Shown piece by piece: positions 48,467 to 56,592 of a DNA stretch of 64,000 nucleotides (position 1 is its first letter; each line of letters opens with the position of its first letter). The position numbers and the translations under genes are program-made. The notes beneath the pieces were generated by a model, which made no database searches, was not told the DNA's origin, and was given only the letters and a program-made list of their open reading frames with translations. This DNA is from Thermophagus sp052400625 (GTDB lineage Bacteria; Bacteroidota; Bacteroidia; Bacteroidales; Marinilabiliaceae). The stretch lies in the NCBI GenBank assembly GCA_052400625.1, contig JBQTGH010000006.1; one strand, written 5' to 3'.

Positions 48467-49735
48467 AATGTGCTTCTTTTTCTTTTCTGTTCTTGGTGCA
48501 ATTTCTTCAAATTCAGGCATCTTTTTTACAACCTGTCCTACTATTATCAATAGCGGTGTTTCTTGTAAAAGCGGATGTTGACATAATTGGTCGAGTTGCG
48601 ATATTACTACTTTTGATTGAGGATTGGAAACATTACTTATGAGTGCAACCGGGGTATTTTTATTCCATCCTTTTTTTATCAGTATGTTGGAAATTTCGCA
48701 TTGTTGTCGTGCTCCCATATAAAAGACCAGAGTACTGGCCTGGGGTAATTCCCGTTCGGCAATGTTATGTCCTACACAAAATGCTACGGAAGAACCTATC
48801 TCCCGATGGGTTAATGGAATTCCATATTGAGCTGCGGCAGCAAAAGCACTGGTTATCCCCGGCACAATTTTCACATCAATATTGTTTTCGGCCAGAAATT
48901 GAAGTTCTTCTCCGGCCCGACCAAAAATAAGAGGGTCGCCCCCTTTTAGTCGCACCACCTTTTTCCCGCTCAAGGCGGCTGATACCAGTAGCTGGTTGAT
49001 TTCTACCTGTTGAATATGGTGTTGTCCACATCGTTTCCCCACGGCTATTTTACGGGCCGGATAGTGTTCCAGAAACCTGGAATCGACCAGTGCATCATGA
49101 AAAATAATATCCGCCGCCAAAAGGTAGCGATGGGTTTTCAGCGTCATTAATTCCGGATCACCGGGACCAAAACCGGCCAGAATGACTTTGGGAACGAATG
49201 GTTTCTGCGAACGATCCCTGTTTTTTTCTCCGTTAAGAGATGTCTTTTCCAATGATAGATAACCTGTTAAGTCGGGCCCGGAGTTTTTTTTTATGTTTTC
49301 CCGAATCATGATCGACTGTTTCACGTTTTTCCCATTTGATCCGACGGCTATTGTTAGATCCTCCTCCTGGTAAACGGCAGGAGAAATGAAATCACTGAGG
49401 CGGGGATTATCTGCCAGATTCACAAGAATGTTACGGGCATGGCAGTGTTCGCGAATTATTTCATTGGTATGTCGGTTGTCGGTGCATGCATATACCATGA
49501 AAAAATCATCCAGGTCGGAAGGATCATAGCTTTTATGGATGATATGTATGTTGTCGATTTCCAGAAAGGCAGGATCGATTTTTATTCCGATGACTGTAAT
49601 GGATACATTGAAACGTCGCAAACTTCTGACTTTCGACAGGGCAGCTTTGCCGGCACCCACTATTAATAGTTTTTTGCCGGTTACATTTACCGATATGGGC
49701 AAGAATTCTTGTTGTTGATGCTTGAAGTTGTTCAT
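48455..49735 (-). CDS. cysG: Siroheme synthase: precorrin-2 dehydrogenase fused to uroporphyrinogen-III methyltransferase
   Basis: Makes siroheme, the cofactor of the sulfite reductase encoded upstream. The N-terminal domain (about residues 1-150) is a SirC/Met8-type dehydrogenase with LLIVGAGKAALSKV and ISPAVYQEEDLTIAVGSNGK. The C-terminal domain (about 182-415) is the SAM-dependent methyltransferase with GFGPGDPELMTLK, VRLKGGDPLIFGRAGEE and VPGITSAFAAAA. At 426 residues it is near the usual length. It lies 263 bases after cysI, so it may have its own promoter; a small G/C-armed hairpin near 49852-49893 is in that gap. Confidence 0.93.
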   Translation of the reverse strand: MNNFKHQQQEFLPISVNVTGKKLLIVGAGKAALSKVRSLRRFNVSITVIGIKIDPAFLEIDNIHIIHKSYDPSDLDDFFMVYACTDNRHTNEIIREHCHARNILVNLADNPRLSDFISPAVYQEEDLTIAVGSNGKNVKQSIMIRENIKKNSGPDLTGYLSLEKTSLNGEKNRDRSQKPFVPKVILAGFGPGDPELMTLKTHRYLLAADIIFHDALVDSRFLEHYPARKIAVGKRCGQHHIQQVEINQLLVSAALSGKKVVRLKGGDPLIFGRAGEELQFLAENNIDVKIVPGITSAFAAAAQYGIPLTHREIGSSVAFCVGHNIAERELPQASTLVFYMGARQQCEISNILIKKGWNKNTPVALISNVSNPQSKVVISQLDQLCQHPLLQETPLLIIVGQVVKKMPEFEEIAPRTEKKKKHIFAV

Positions 49736-49998
49736 GGCTCTTGGTTTTATGTTTTTGATGATTGAGTATGGCTTTTGGAGGGTGGAGAAAAATTCAAATA
49801 CATTTTTATTATACTATTGAATCAAAAAAATGATGATGTGTAATAAAACCAGCAAGGGGTATCTGCATTTCTTTGAAATGATTTTCCCCTTTGCATTCAT
49901 CTGTCTGAAAGAGATTGGATTGTTGGTTTTAATCTGATTCTAAATGTGAATCACCTTTTAATAAACATAGACTATTCACTTCCTTTCTTTCGGTTTGA

Positions 49999-51696
49999 TC
50001 AATGTCTGAAATCTTTTCCCTGAACCGTTTCGGAAACATATTTTTTTCTAATTACGAAATCGCCAAAGCTTTCATGGGAATTTCTATTTTGGGCATAATC
50101 GGCAATTAGGGGTCGAAGTGTTTCAATAATTTCTTTTTCCGTAAGCGTTTCCCGATACAAAGTATTTAATCTCGTTCCCTGTTTGTTGCCCCCCAAATAG
50201 AGGTTGTAATGGCCTATTGATTTGCCGATCAGTCCTATCTCGGCCAGGTAAGGCCGCCCGCAACCGTTGGGGCATCCGGTCATACGAATGACGATCTCTT
50301 CTTTCAAAAGATCATATTCTTGCAGAATGGTTTCTATCTTCCCGATCAGTGTCGGTAGATACCTTTCGGCTTCGGCGAATGCCAATCCGCAGGTGTTTAA
50401 GGCCACACAGGCGATGGAATTCTGTCTCAATCCGGAAAGCGTGGCCGGCCATACGCCATATTTTTTGAGGATGCGCGCCACCTTTTCTTTTTGAGAGGTA
50501 TTCGCAATAATCAGGTTTTGATTTCCGGTTAGAATAAATTGGGCATCGTCAATGTTTTCAGCAACTTTTCGCAGAGCTGTTTTCAAGAGGAGAGAGGGGG
50601 TGTCCTTCACTCTTCCTCCTTCCACAAAAAGGTTGAGGCTCCATTTGCCGTCGATACCCTGTTTCCATCCGTAGCGGTCGCCATTGCGGGTGAAACGATA
50701 GGGGCGGGGCGCTTCAAGAGCAAAACCCAGACGGGTATTCAACTCATCTTTGAACCACTCTATTCCGCGATCGTCAATGGTGTATTTAAGTCGTGCTCTT
50801 TTACGGTCTTGTCGATTGCCGTTTTCTTTCTGTATCAAGACAATCGTTTCGGCCACTTTGAGCACCTGATCCGGTTGGCAAAAACCGATCACATCGCCCA
50901 GACGAGGATAGGTTTGTGGATTCCCAAAGGTGGAACCCATGCCGCCGCCCGCCGTGACATTAAACCCGGCCAATTTGCCCTTTTCTTCTATGGCAATGAA
51001 TCCCAGGTCCTGAGAGAAGACGTCAATGTCATTGTAAGGCGGAATGGCAATGCCTATTTTAAACTTTCGTGGCAGATAGGTCCGTCCGTAAATGGGTTCA
51101 ATTTCTTTCTTTGAGGATGCCAGCAATTGTTTATCCAGCCATATTTCATGATAGGCGGTAGACTGTGGTGTCAGATGACGGGATAATTCGCCCGCCAACT
51201 GATAAACACTTGCATGGAGCGGTGATTCGGCCGGGTTGGCGTGCGACATCACATTGCGATTCACATCCCCGCACGCGGCAATGGTATCCAGCAGGACTTC
51301 ATTAATGCCTTGCAGGGTGGGTTTCAGATTTCGCTTTATGACGCCATGAAGCTGAAAAGCCTGACGCGTGGTGAGTTTAAGGGTGCCGTTGGCATAACGG
51401 TCGGACAGCCCATCCATTTGCAGCCATTGCTGGGGGGTGGCGATCCCCCCGGGAAGCCGCACTCTTATGAGGAACGAAAAAGCCGGTTCCAGCTTTCGAC
51501 GTTTCCGATCTTTTTCGGTGTCCCGGTCAAACTGTTGATAGATGCCGTGAAATTTGGATAACTGAGTATCTGATTCCGCTATGGCACCCGTCACAGGATC
51601 GGCCAAACTCTCGGTGAGCGTTCCACGCAGATAGTTGCTGTCGTATTTGATCTTTTCCAGTTGAGACAATTTGCTCCAGTCAATTTGGTGGTTCAT
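49999..51696 (-). CDS. cysI: Sulfite reductase hemoprotein subunit
   Basis: Assimilatory reduction of sulfite to sulfide by six electrons at a siroheme-[4Fe-4S] centre. The 565-residue protein shows the two ferredoxin-like halves and the cluster ligands in LNTCGLAFAEAER and TGCPNGCGRPYLAEIG. LTTRQAFQLHGV and ACGDVNRNV are typical siroheme-contact blocks. It is encoded 136 bases after the flavoprotein cysJ. Genes for sulfate activation and APS/PAPS reduction are not in the window. Confidence 0.95.
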   Translation of the reverse strand: MNHQIDWSKLSQLEKIKYDSNYLRGTLTESLADPVTGAIAESDTQLSKFHGIYQQFDRDTEKDRKRRKLEPAFSFLIRVRLPGGIATPQQWLQMDGLSDRYANGTLKLTTRQAFQLHGVIKRNLKPTLQGINEVLLDTIAACGDVNRNVMSHANPAESPLHASVYQLAGELSRHLTPQSTAYHEIWLDKQLLASSKKEIEPIYGRTYLPRKFKIGIAIPPYNDIDVFSQDLGFIAIEEKGKLAGFNVTAGGGMGSTFGNPQTYPRLGDVIGFCQPDQVLKVAETIVLIQKENGNRQDRKRARLKYTIDDRGIEWFKDELNTRLGFALEAPRPYRFTRNGDRYGWKQGIDGKWSLNLFVEGGRVKDTPSLLLKTALRKVAENIDDAQFILTGNQNLIIANTSQKEKVARILKKYGVWPATLSGLRQNSIACVALNTCGLAFAEAERYLPTLIGKIETILQEYDLLKEEIVIRMTGCPNGCGRPYLAEIGLIGKSIGHYNLYLGGNKQGTRLNTLYRETLTEKEIIETLRPLIADYAQNRNSHESFGDFVIRKKYVSETVQGKDFRH

Positions 51697-51832
51697 TGTT
51701 TTCGTTTTTCGTTTAGAGTTTAGATTTCATCGTTCACAGTGGGGCGTTTTGAGGACTATAATTGTAAGCGAATGACGGTAAACCGATGGCTGTTGTCTTT
51801 TTATTCTCCCCTTCTGATGTTTATGCTTACAT

Positions 51833-53620
51833 TCAATAAACATCTATTCTGAATCGTTTTTGACGTTTCAGTTGCTGAAGATAATCTTTGGCTTTTTCGG
51901 GCGTCATGCCGCCCTGCTTGCGGATGATTTCGGTTAGGGTGTTTTCCACATCTTTCGCCATTTTTCGTCGATCGCCGCACAAATAGATGTAGGCCCCGTT
52001 TTTTAGCCATTGAAAGAGGTTTTTTTGTTGTTGTAGGAGTCGGTGCTGAACATATTGCTTTTCTTTGCTGTCGCGCGAAAAGGCCAAATCGATTTTTTCC
52101 AGGACACCTTCTTTCAAGTATTTTTGCCATTCAGTTTGGTACAGAAAGTCGGATGAAAAGCGACGATCACCGTAGAAAAGCCAGGTGTTACCATTGTGCC
52201 CAAGTGTTTTTCGATGTTGCAGGAACGCACGATAGGGGGCTATTCCCGTTCCGGCACCGATCATAATTACGGGGTCACCGTTTTCCGGCAGCCGGAAGCT
52301 GTAATTTTTTTCGATGTAAATCAAAAGTTGATCTCCCGGCTCCACCTCTTCTGCCAGGAAGCCCGAACAAGCGCCGACTCGTTTTCGGCCTTTGTGATGA
52401 AATTGAACTTTGGAAACCGTGATGTGTACCTCTTCGCCCACTGCTTCCTGACTGGATGAGATGCTGTAAAGCCTGGGGGGGAGAGGTCTCAACAACTGAA
52501 TCAGTTCCTCTCCTTTTATGGGTGCGGGAAAGTCATGAATCAGATCCAGCAGGTCGTGCCCATACAGCCAGCTATCAAGCTTTTCTTCATTCTCGATAAG
52601 GGATTTCAGTGATTCATGATTGGTGTGTTCGGCATATTTTTGCAACACCTCTCTGGTTAAGACGGTTATTTCATAATGATGTCGGAGGGCTTCTTCCAGT
52701 GTGATTTCTCCCACATGGGTATTAAGGGTTGTGTCGCCTTCCAGACCAAGCTCCGACAGTATATCCCGAACCAGTCCCATCGGATTTCTGGCCAGCACGC
52801 CCAGGGCATCGCCCGGTTCATAGGTGAGACCTGATCCTTCGAGCGATATTTCCAGATGGTATACCTCTTTGTCCGATTCGCTGCCGGTAAGGCGTACTTT
52901 TTCCAAAATCTCTGCCTCGAAGGGATGCCGTCGGCTATATTCGGCAGAAGAAAGCGATGGGAATGCCGCTGCGTTTTCCTCGCTGGCACCTTGCATTTGT
53001 TGGTTGCCAAGGGCGGTCAGCACCCGGTCCATCCATAAGCTGGCATCGCTTTCGAAGTCCACATCACAGGTGACCACCGGTGAAAGAGAAGCAGCACCCG
53101 CTTTGGCCAATGCCCGATCAATCTCGATGCCCGTTTTGCAAAAGTGCTTATAGCTTTTGTCGCCCAGGGCAAGTACCGAATATTTGAGACCATCCAGCTT
53201 GGGAGCTCGCCTGCCGGTTATGTGATGATAGAAATCTTCGGCCATCAAAGGGGGATCTCCTTCTCCATGAGTGCTGACAATGACGAGAAGGTTGGTTTCC
53301 TTTTTAAGGTTGCGTACATTGTATTCGTCCATGGCGAAAACTGTACTACTAATACCACGCTGAGAGGCCTTCTCGTGCAAACTGCGGGCAATGGATTCAC
53401 TCCGTCCGGTATGGGTTCCATACAATATGGTTAAGGGCATATCATTGGCTGCGGAATCGCACTGCGACGATGGCTTTCCCGGGGTCACCTCCGTCTTCTG
53501 GTGGTGAAACCCCATAAAATAACCACTCAGCCACAAAGCCTGATCGGCAGAAAGGCCGCGGGTGAGCTCTTCCAAGGCTCTTTGTTGGGTCTCTTTTAAT
53601 GGTAATGAATTTAGGGTCAT
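51833..53620 (-). CDS. cysJ: Sulfite reductase flavoprotein subunit
   Basis: Passes electrons from NADPH through FAD and FMN to CysI. Order of domains: FMN-binding flavodoxin (YGTHTGRSESIA near residue 67, STHGEGDPP near 115), connecting domain, FAD-binding (RLYSISSS, GACSGFL), and NADPH-binding (GAGTGIAPYRAFLQ, YLCGDRRKMAKDV), ending in IDVY as in E. coli CysJ. At 595 residues it is full length. It begins 20 bases after the upstream sirC-like gene ends. Confidence 0.95.
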   Translation of the reverse strand: MTLNSLPLKETQQRALEELTRGLSADQALWLSGYFMGFHHQKTEVTPGKPSSQCDSAANDMPLTILYGTHTGRSESIARSLHEKASQRGISSTVFAMDEYNVRNLKKETNLLVIVSTHGEGDPPLMAEDFYHHITGRRAPKLDGLKYSVLALGDKSYKHFCKTGIEIDRALAKAGAASLSPVVTCDVDFESDASLWMDRVLTALGNQQMQGASEENAAAFPSLSSAEYSRRHPFEAEILEKVRLTGSESDKEVYHLEISLEGSGLTYEPGDALGVLARNPMGLVRDILSELGLEGDTTLNTHVGEITLEEALRHHYEITVLTREVLQKYAEHTNHESLKSLIENEEKLDSWLYGHDLLDLIHDFPAPIKGEELIQLLRPLPPRLYSISSSQEAVGEEVHITVSKVQFHHKGRKRVGACSGFLAEEVEPGDQLLIYIEKNYSFRLPENGDPVIMIGAGTGIAPYRAFLQHRKTLGHNGNTWLFYGDRRFSSDFLYQTEWQKYLKEGVLEKIDLAFSRDSKEKQYVQHRLLQQQKNLFQWLKNGAYIYLCGDRRKMAKDVENTLTEIIRKQGGMTPEKAKDYLQQLKRQKRFRIDVY

Positions 53621-53640
53621 CGTAATTAAGTTTTATTGAA

Positions 53641-54105
53641 TCAGTTGGATCTTATTGGTTGCTTTTCAAAGTATTCTCTGATGATGTTGCGCGTTCGGAT
53701 CGCGGCATAGACATCCTCACCATTGGATGATACGGCTATCCGCAGATGCCCTGATTGATAGATGGCGGGAGAGACAAACTGGCAAAGCGCCGGATGGTCA
53801 TGTATGTTCACCAGTACTCCTTTCTGGCGGGCATCCTTCACTATTTGTCTGTTGAGAATCGGGTCATTGGTGCAGGAATAGAGCATCAAATAGCCGTTTA
53901 AGTCTCTCTTTTCATATGCTTTTATGCGGAAGGGCACACCGCTGTCTTTTATTTCATCACATACCTTTAGCGCAATTACTTCCAGGTTGGCAGAAAACCG
54001 CTTCAGGATGTTGATCTTGTTCCAGGCCGTGTGACCGCCACCGATGATTAAAATCTTTTCGTTGGAAATATCAATGGCTATGGGAAGAAAGTTTTTGGAT
54101 GTCAT
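53641..54105 (-). CDS. Stand-alone precorrin-2 dehydrogenase (SirC-like)
   Basis: A 154-residue Rossmann protein with ILIIGGGHTAWNKI near residue 14 and VSPAIYQSGHLRIAVSSNGE near 115. It is clearly a paralogue of the N-terminal domain of the siroheme synthase at the other end of the cluster, with blocks matching over its whole length. NAD-dependent oxidation of precorrin-2 to sirohydrochlorin is the likely reaction; whether either copy also inserts iron is not clear. It is the first large gene of the cysJ operon and starts 9 bases after a 55-codon ORF. Confidence 0.88.
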   Translation of the reverse strand: MTSKNFLPIAIDISNEKILIIGGGHTAWNKINILKRFSANLEVIALKVCDEIKDSGVPFRIKAYEKRDLNGYLMLYSCTNDPILNRQIVKDARQKGVLVNIHDHPALCQFVSPAIYQSGHLRIAVSSNGEDVYAAIRTRNIIREYFEKQPIRSN

Positions 54106-54114
54106 GGCATTCTA

Positions 54115-54282
54115 TCAATTATTGGTTTGGTTTATTTTATCAATGGTTGTTTGGGGTTGTGAAACGGTCTTAACACGGACTGAAAAGTGTTTGTTTAAAG
54201 CTGTGATTCCTGTTTTTAGTCGATTGCCTCTGATCGAATAATATGGGGCTTCGTATTTTTTGGTTTCCAGACATTGTTTCAT
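54115..54282 (-). CDS. 55-residue ORF at the head of the sulfite reductase operon
   Basis: ATG at 54280-54282, stop at 54115-54117. The product begins MKQCLETKKYEAPYYSIRGN, is basic and polar and has no signal or membrane segment. I recognise no family. Its support is positional: the ATG sits exactly where the thiE ATG sits relative to the homologous leader element, and it ends nine bases before the sirC-like start, as an upstream member or leader peptide of the operon would. It could still be non-coding. Confidence 0.4.
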   Translation of the reverse strand: MKQCLETKKYEAPYYSIRGNRLKTGITALNKHFSVRVKTVSQPQTTIDKINQTNN

Positions 54283-54384
54283 TCGTATAGAAATTGGTTA
54301 ATCCATTGGTCGGATGGACCTCGCTTATTCATGAGTTTATAAATGTTCTTGTTGTGACAGGCCTGGTTGGGCATGCTTGTTTCA
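54283..54384 (-). repeat. Leader element copy B, upstream of the sulfite reductase operon
   Basis: Ungapped homologue of 47111-47212 (71 of 102 identical by my count), with the ATG-proximal end in the same place. Conserved blocks alternate with a variable block of nine bases. It may hold a promoter, a regulator site or an RNA element; I see no match to the SAM-I, SAM-II or TPP riboswitch patterns. Confidence 0.7.
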
Positions 54385-54461
54385 ATTGTGAAAAATCCTT
54401 TTTGTCCTAGTTCTGATAATGGGAACCATCGTCGTGTCCGCATTTTCTGTTCAAATACAAC

Positions 54462-54494
54462 AAAGGCCCTTCTGTATTCGGCAGAAGGGCCTTT
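54462..54494 (-). terminator. Strong hairpin, probable terminator of a small minus-strand transcript
   Basis: A perfect 13-bp GC-rich stem (54462-54474 with 54482-54494) and a 7-base loop. The following minus-strand bases are only moderately T-rich. It separates the small Cys-rich ORF from the leader of the sulfite reductase operon. Confidence 0.65.
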
Positions 54495-54527
54495 CTCGGC
54501 TTGTCCTTATTGTTGATTCTTAAAGTA

Positions 54528-54629
54528 TCAATCGGATTTACCCTTCTGCAATAGATGATCGCAACACATACACATTATGGTATCTGTCATATTCATCATT
54601 TGGTTGGCAGAAGGTCGTTTTGGACTCAT
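54528..54629 (-). CDS. 33-residue Cys-rich peptide ORF
   Basis: ATG at 54627-54629, stop at 54528-54530. The peptide begins MSPKRPSANQMM and carries a CMCC group followed by DHLLQKGKSD. It is too short for family assignment. It lies within a unit bounded by a consensus promoter (54777-54806) and a strong hairpin (54462-54494), giving a transcript of about 310 bases with a leader of about 140. It may be a real small protein with a metal or redox role, or the RNA itself may be the product. Confidence 0.4.
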   Translation of the reverse strand: MSPKRPSANQMMNMTDTIMCMCCDHLLQKGKSD

Positions 54630-54776
54630 GATATTTAAAATTTCAGTTTAATTCCTACTAATTTAAAAGGTTTAATGTTGTATAAATAAATATGTATGAT
54701 GCTTATTTTTAGCATTCTTTGGTTTTAGTGCAATTTATTTTAATTTTATCCTATTAAACCAATCGGAATGACAAGA

Positions 54777-54806
54777 CAAATATAGAGGGATTTTGTAAAA
54801 GGCAAA
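54777..54806 (-). promoter_or_regulatory. Consensus promoter of the small transcript
   Basis: Minus strand: TTTG at 54803-54806, an 18-base spacer and TATATTTG at 54777-54784, a full match to the Bacteroidota consensus. No large gene lies downstream before the hairpin at 54462-54494. Confidence 0.65.
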
Positions 54807-55207
54807 AAAAAATCGGACTTTTTTTTCTTAAATAGAAAATTCCGCCCTGGCAGGAGAGGGGTAGAAGACCCGATTTCTCTGTCTTTCTTAACGAAAATAG
54901 GATTTGAAAAAAAAATGAATGTTGAGAGAGAAAATTAAAATTGATTTTAAATCGCAAAACCATTAAATTTATACCCGAATCATTGTAGTATCCACTGTTT
55001 TGCTATGATGCTTCGGAGTCACATATCAGAAACAGTAGCCTTCAGAGCTCTTCCGAAGGTGATGCTTGCCAAACCACCACCTGCACGTGGTGGATTTCCA
55101 TTTTGTTTATCTATTCCAAATTTTTGTTGAGTTTCTTGTCTCTTTTCACTTCTGCCACGGGGTGTCTCCCCTTGAATTCTAATTGTTTAACTATAAATTA
55201 AAGAGTT

Positions 55208-55849
55208 ATGAATGCAAGACAAAATCAACTGTTTCGGATGTTTTTGAATACTCAGTCGGTGCTCGATAAATCTACCGACAAATGGAACAGTGTGCCGGTA
55301 ATGGTTCAGGTGAAAAACCAGTTGGATGAGCTGATTCAGCGAATTCGCGAACGGGATAAAGAAACCGTACTGGACAGCCAGGCCGTAACAGAACAAAAAG
55401 AGCAAATCTTGGAACAATTGGCCATAAAAACCGCCATCCTCTCCGGTATAGTCCGGGCCTATTATGCGCTGAATGAAGATGAGCCCTTTCCTGAAAATCT
55501 TAATTTCAGTAAAAGCAAGATTCAATATGCCCGGGAAGCTGAGGTGGAAAGTATGGTTGTCCCTCTAATCGAAAAGGTAAGGGCTGAATTGGAAAATTTA
55601 GCCGATTTCGGCGTGACCGAAGATATGATTAATGAGGTGGAAACAACCCTTGATGATTTTAAAGCCTTAATTGGTAAACCCCGGGAAATTCGCAACAGTG
55701 TTTTTGCTGCTATCAATTCCTTGGATGAACTGTTTGACAAAACCAGTGAATTGCTCAAAAAAACGCTGGACGGATTGATGCTCAGATATCAACTTTCGGA
55801 TCCTGCCTTTTATGATGAGTATACCCGGGCACGCGTGATCGTGGATTAG
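55208..55849 (+). CDS. Alpha-helical protein of unknown function
   Basis: A 213-residue acidic, almost wholly helical cytosolic protein with heptad-like stretches (VKNQLDELIQRIRERDKE, VVPLIEKVRAELENLADF, SLDELFDKTSELLKKTLDGL). It has no signal, membrane segment or cysteine. I do not recognise a family. It stands alone between intergenic regions; a small hairpin with seven-base GC-rich arms lies upstream near 55074-55093. Confidence 0.65.
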   Translation: MNARQNQLFRMFLNTQSVLDKSTDKWNSVPVMVQVKNQLDELIQRIRERDKETVLDSQAVTEQKEQILEQLAIKTAILSGIVRAYYALNEDEPFPENLNFSKSKIQYAREAEVESMVVPLIEKVRAELENLADFGVTEDMINEVETTLDDFKALIGKPREIRNSVFAAINSLDELFDKTSELLKKTLDGLMLRYQLSDPAFYDEYTRARVIVD

Positions 55850-55987
55850 TATCATCTTTCAAAAGAAGCGATCACCTTTTTTGCTTGCCGCTCTTTGATC
55901 GTCAACGGCTTTTGGGATACGAAGAGCGGCACTTTATTTATAGAGGTAGCTTTTGGGAAGATGCGAAAAGGCTTTTTCTCTTCGGCC

Positions 55988-56281
55988 ATTGATAGTTGTT
56001 AGTCAGCCACACCTTTTTTTAACCCGTCGTGTCGCTTTTCAAAGGCGGCCATTGATTTTTTTTACTCGTGAGGTGACAAATTTTTAGTTGGAAGTCGTCT
56101 TTTGAAGTCGGCAACTGACAGGATTTCAGATTGAACTGAACTTTTTTACTCCGTAACTGACAAGGTTTCAGTTTGAATTGAACTTTTTTACCCAGCGACT
56201 GACAGGATTTCAGTCGAAGATGAACTTTTCCACTCTCCAACTGACAGGGTTTCAGTTTATATCGTCTTTTCTAACCCTGCA
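55988..56281. repeat. Seven-unit tandem repeat with a 42-bp period
   Basis: Units start at 55988, 56030, 56072, 56114, 56156, 56198 and 56240, exactly 42 bases apart. The best-conserved core is ACTGACA-GG-TTTCAG, then a GAACTTTTTTAC block. Units at the left are degraded and those from 56114 are clear. Since 42 is 14 codons, a minus-strand frame reads as 14-residue repeats of the form KVQFxLKxCQLxSK, but it has only a TTG start. Confidence 0.8.
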
Positions 56282-56592
56282 AAGGGCCGTGACGTCGTTG
56301 GAGAAGGCCGGACAAAGTCCCGGGCAACGAAGCTTCGGTTTTTATACGGTTTGATGCGTGCCTCATGGTGGAAACCGGAGACGGCCATCGAACCGCCCGG
56401 GTGAAAAAGAGCCTCAATGAGTCTCTCAATAAAGCTTCAGATGGTGCGAATGAGCCTGAACCACACCAATAACACCGATAGAATGGATCCGGAATTCAGA
56501 TTGGTTAGTTTGGTTAAGGCTTTTAGTTTTACTATCGATTTTTAGATGTGTATTCCTGTAGTTGATTGATAACCAGTTATTCATTTCGTTCT
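56282..56592. other. Intergenic region, GC-rich in its first half
   Basis: The stretch 56282-56470 is richer in G and C than the surroundings and contains short palindromes (such as CGAAGCTTCG), but I see no frame, tRNA or known RNA in it. The last 100 bases are AT-rich and lead to the next gene; no consensus -7 box was found. Confidence 0.4.

Noticed and set aside
50539..51114. 191-codon plus-strand frame
   Set aside because: Antisense to cysI, with no motif of its own.
54283..54384. SAM riboswitch before the sulfite reductase operon
   Set aside because: None of the conserved SAM-I or SAM-II sequence blocks is present.
54754..54963. 69-codon minus-strand frame
   Set aside because: Phenylalanine-rich low-complexity translation of an AT-rich region; it overlaps the consensus promoter of the small transcript.
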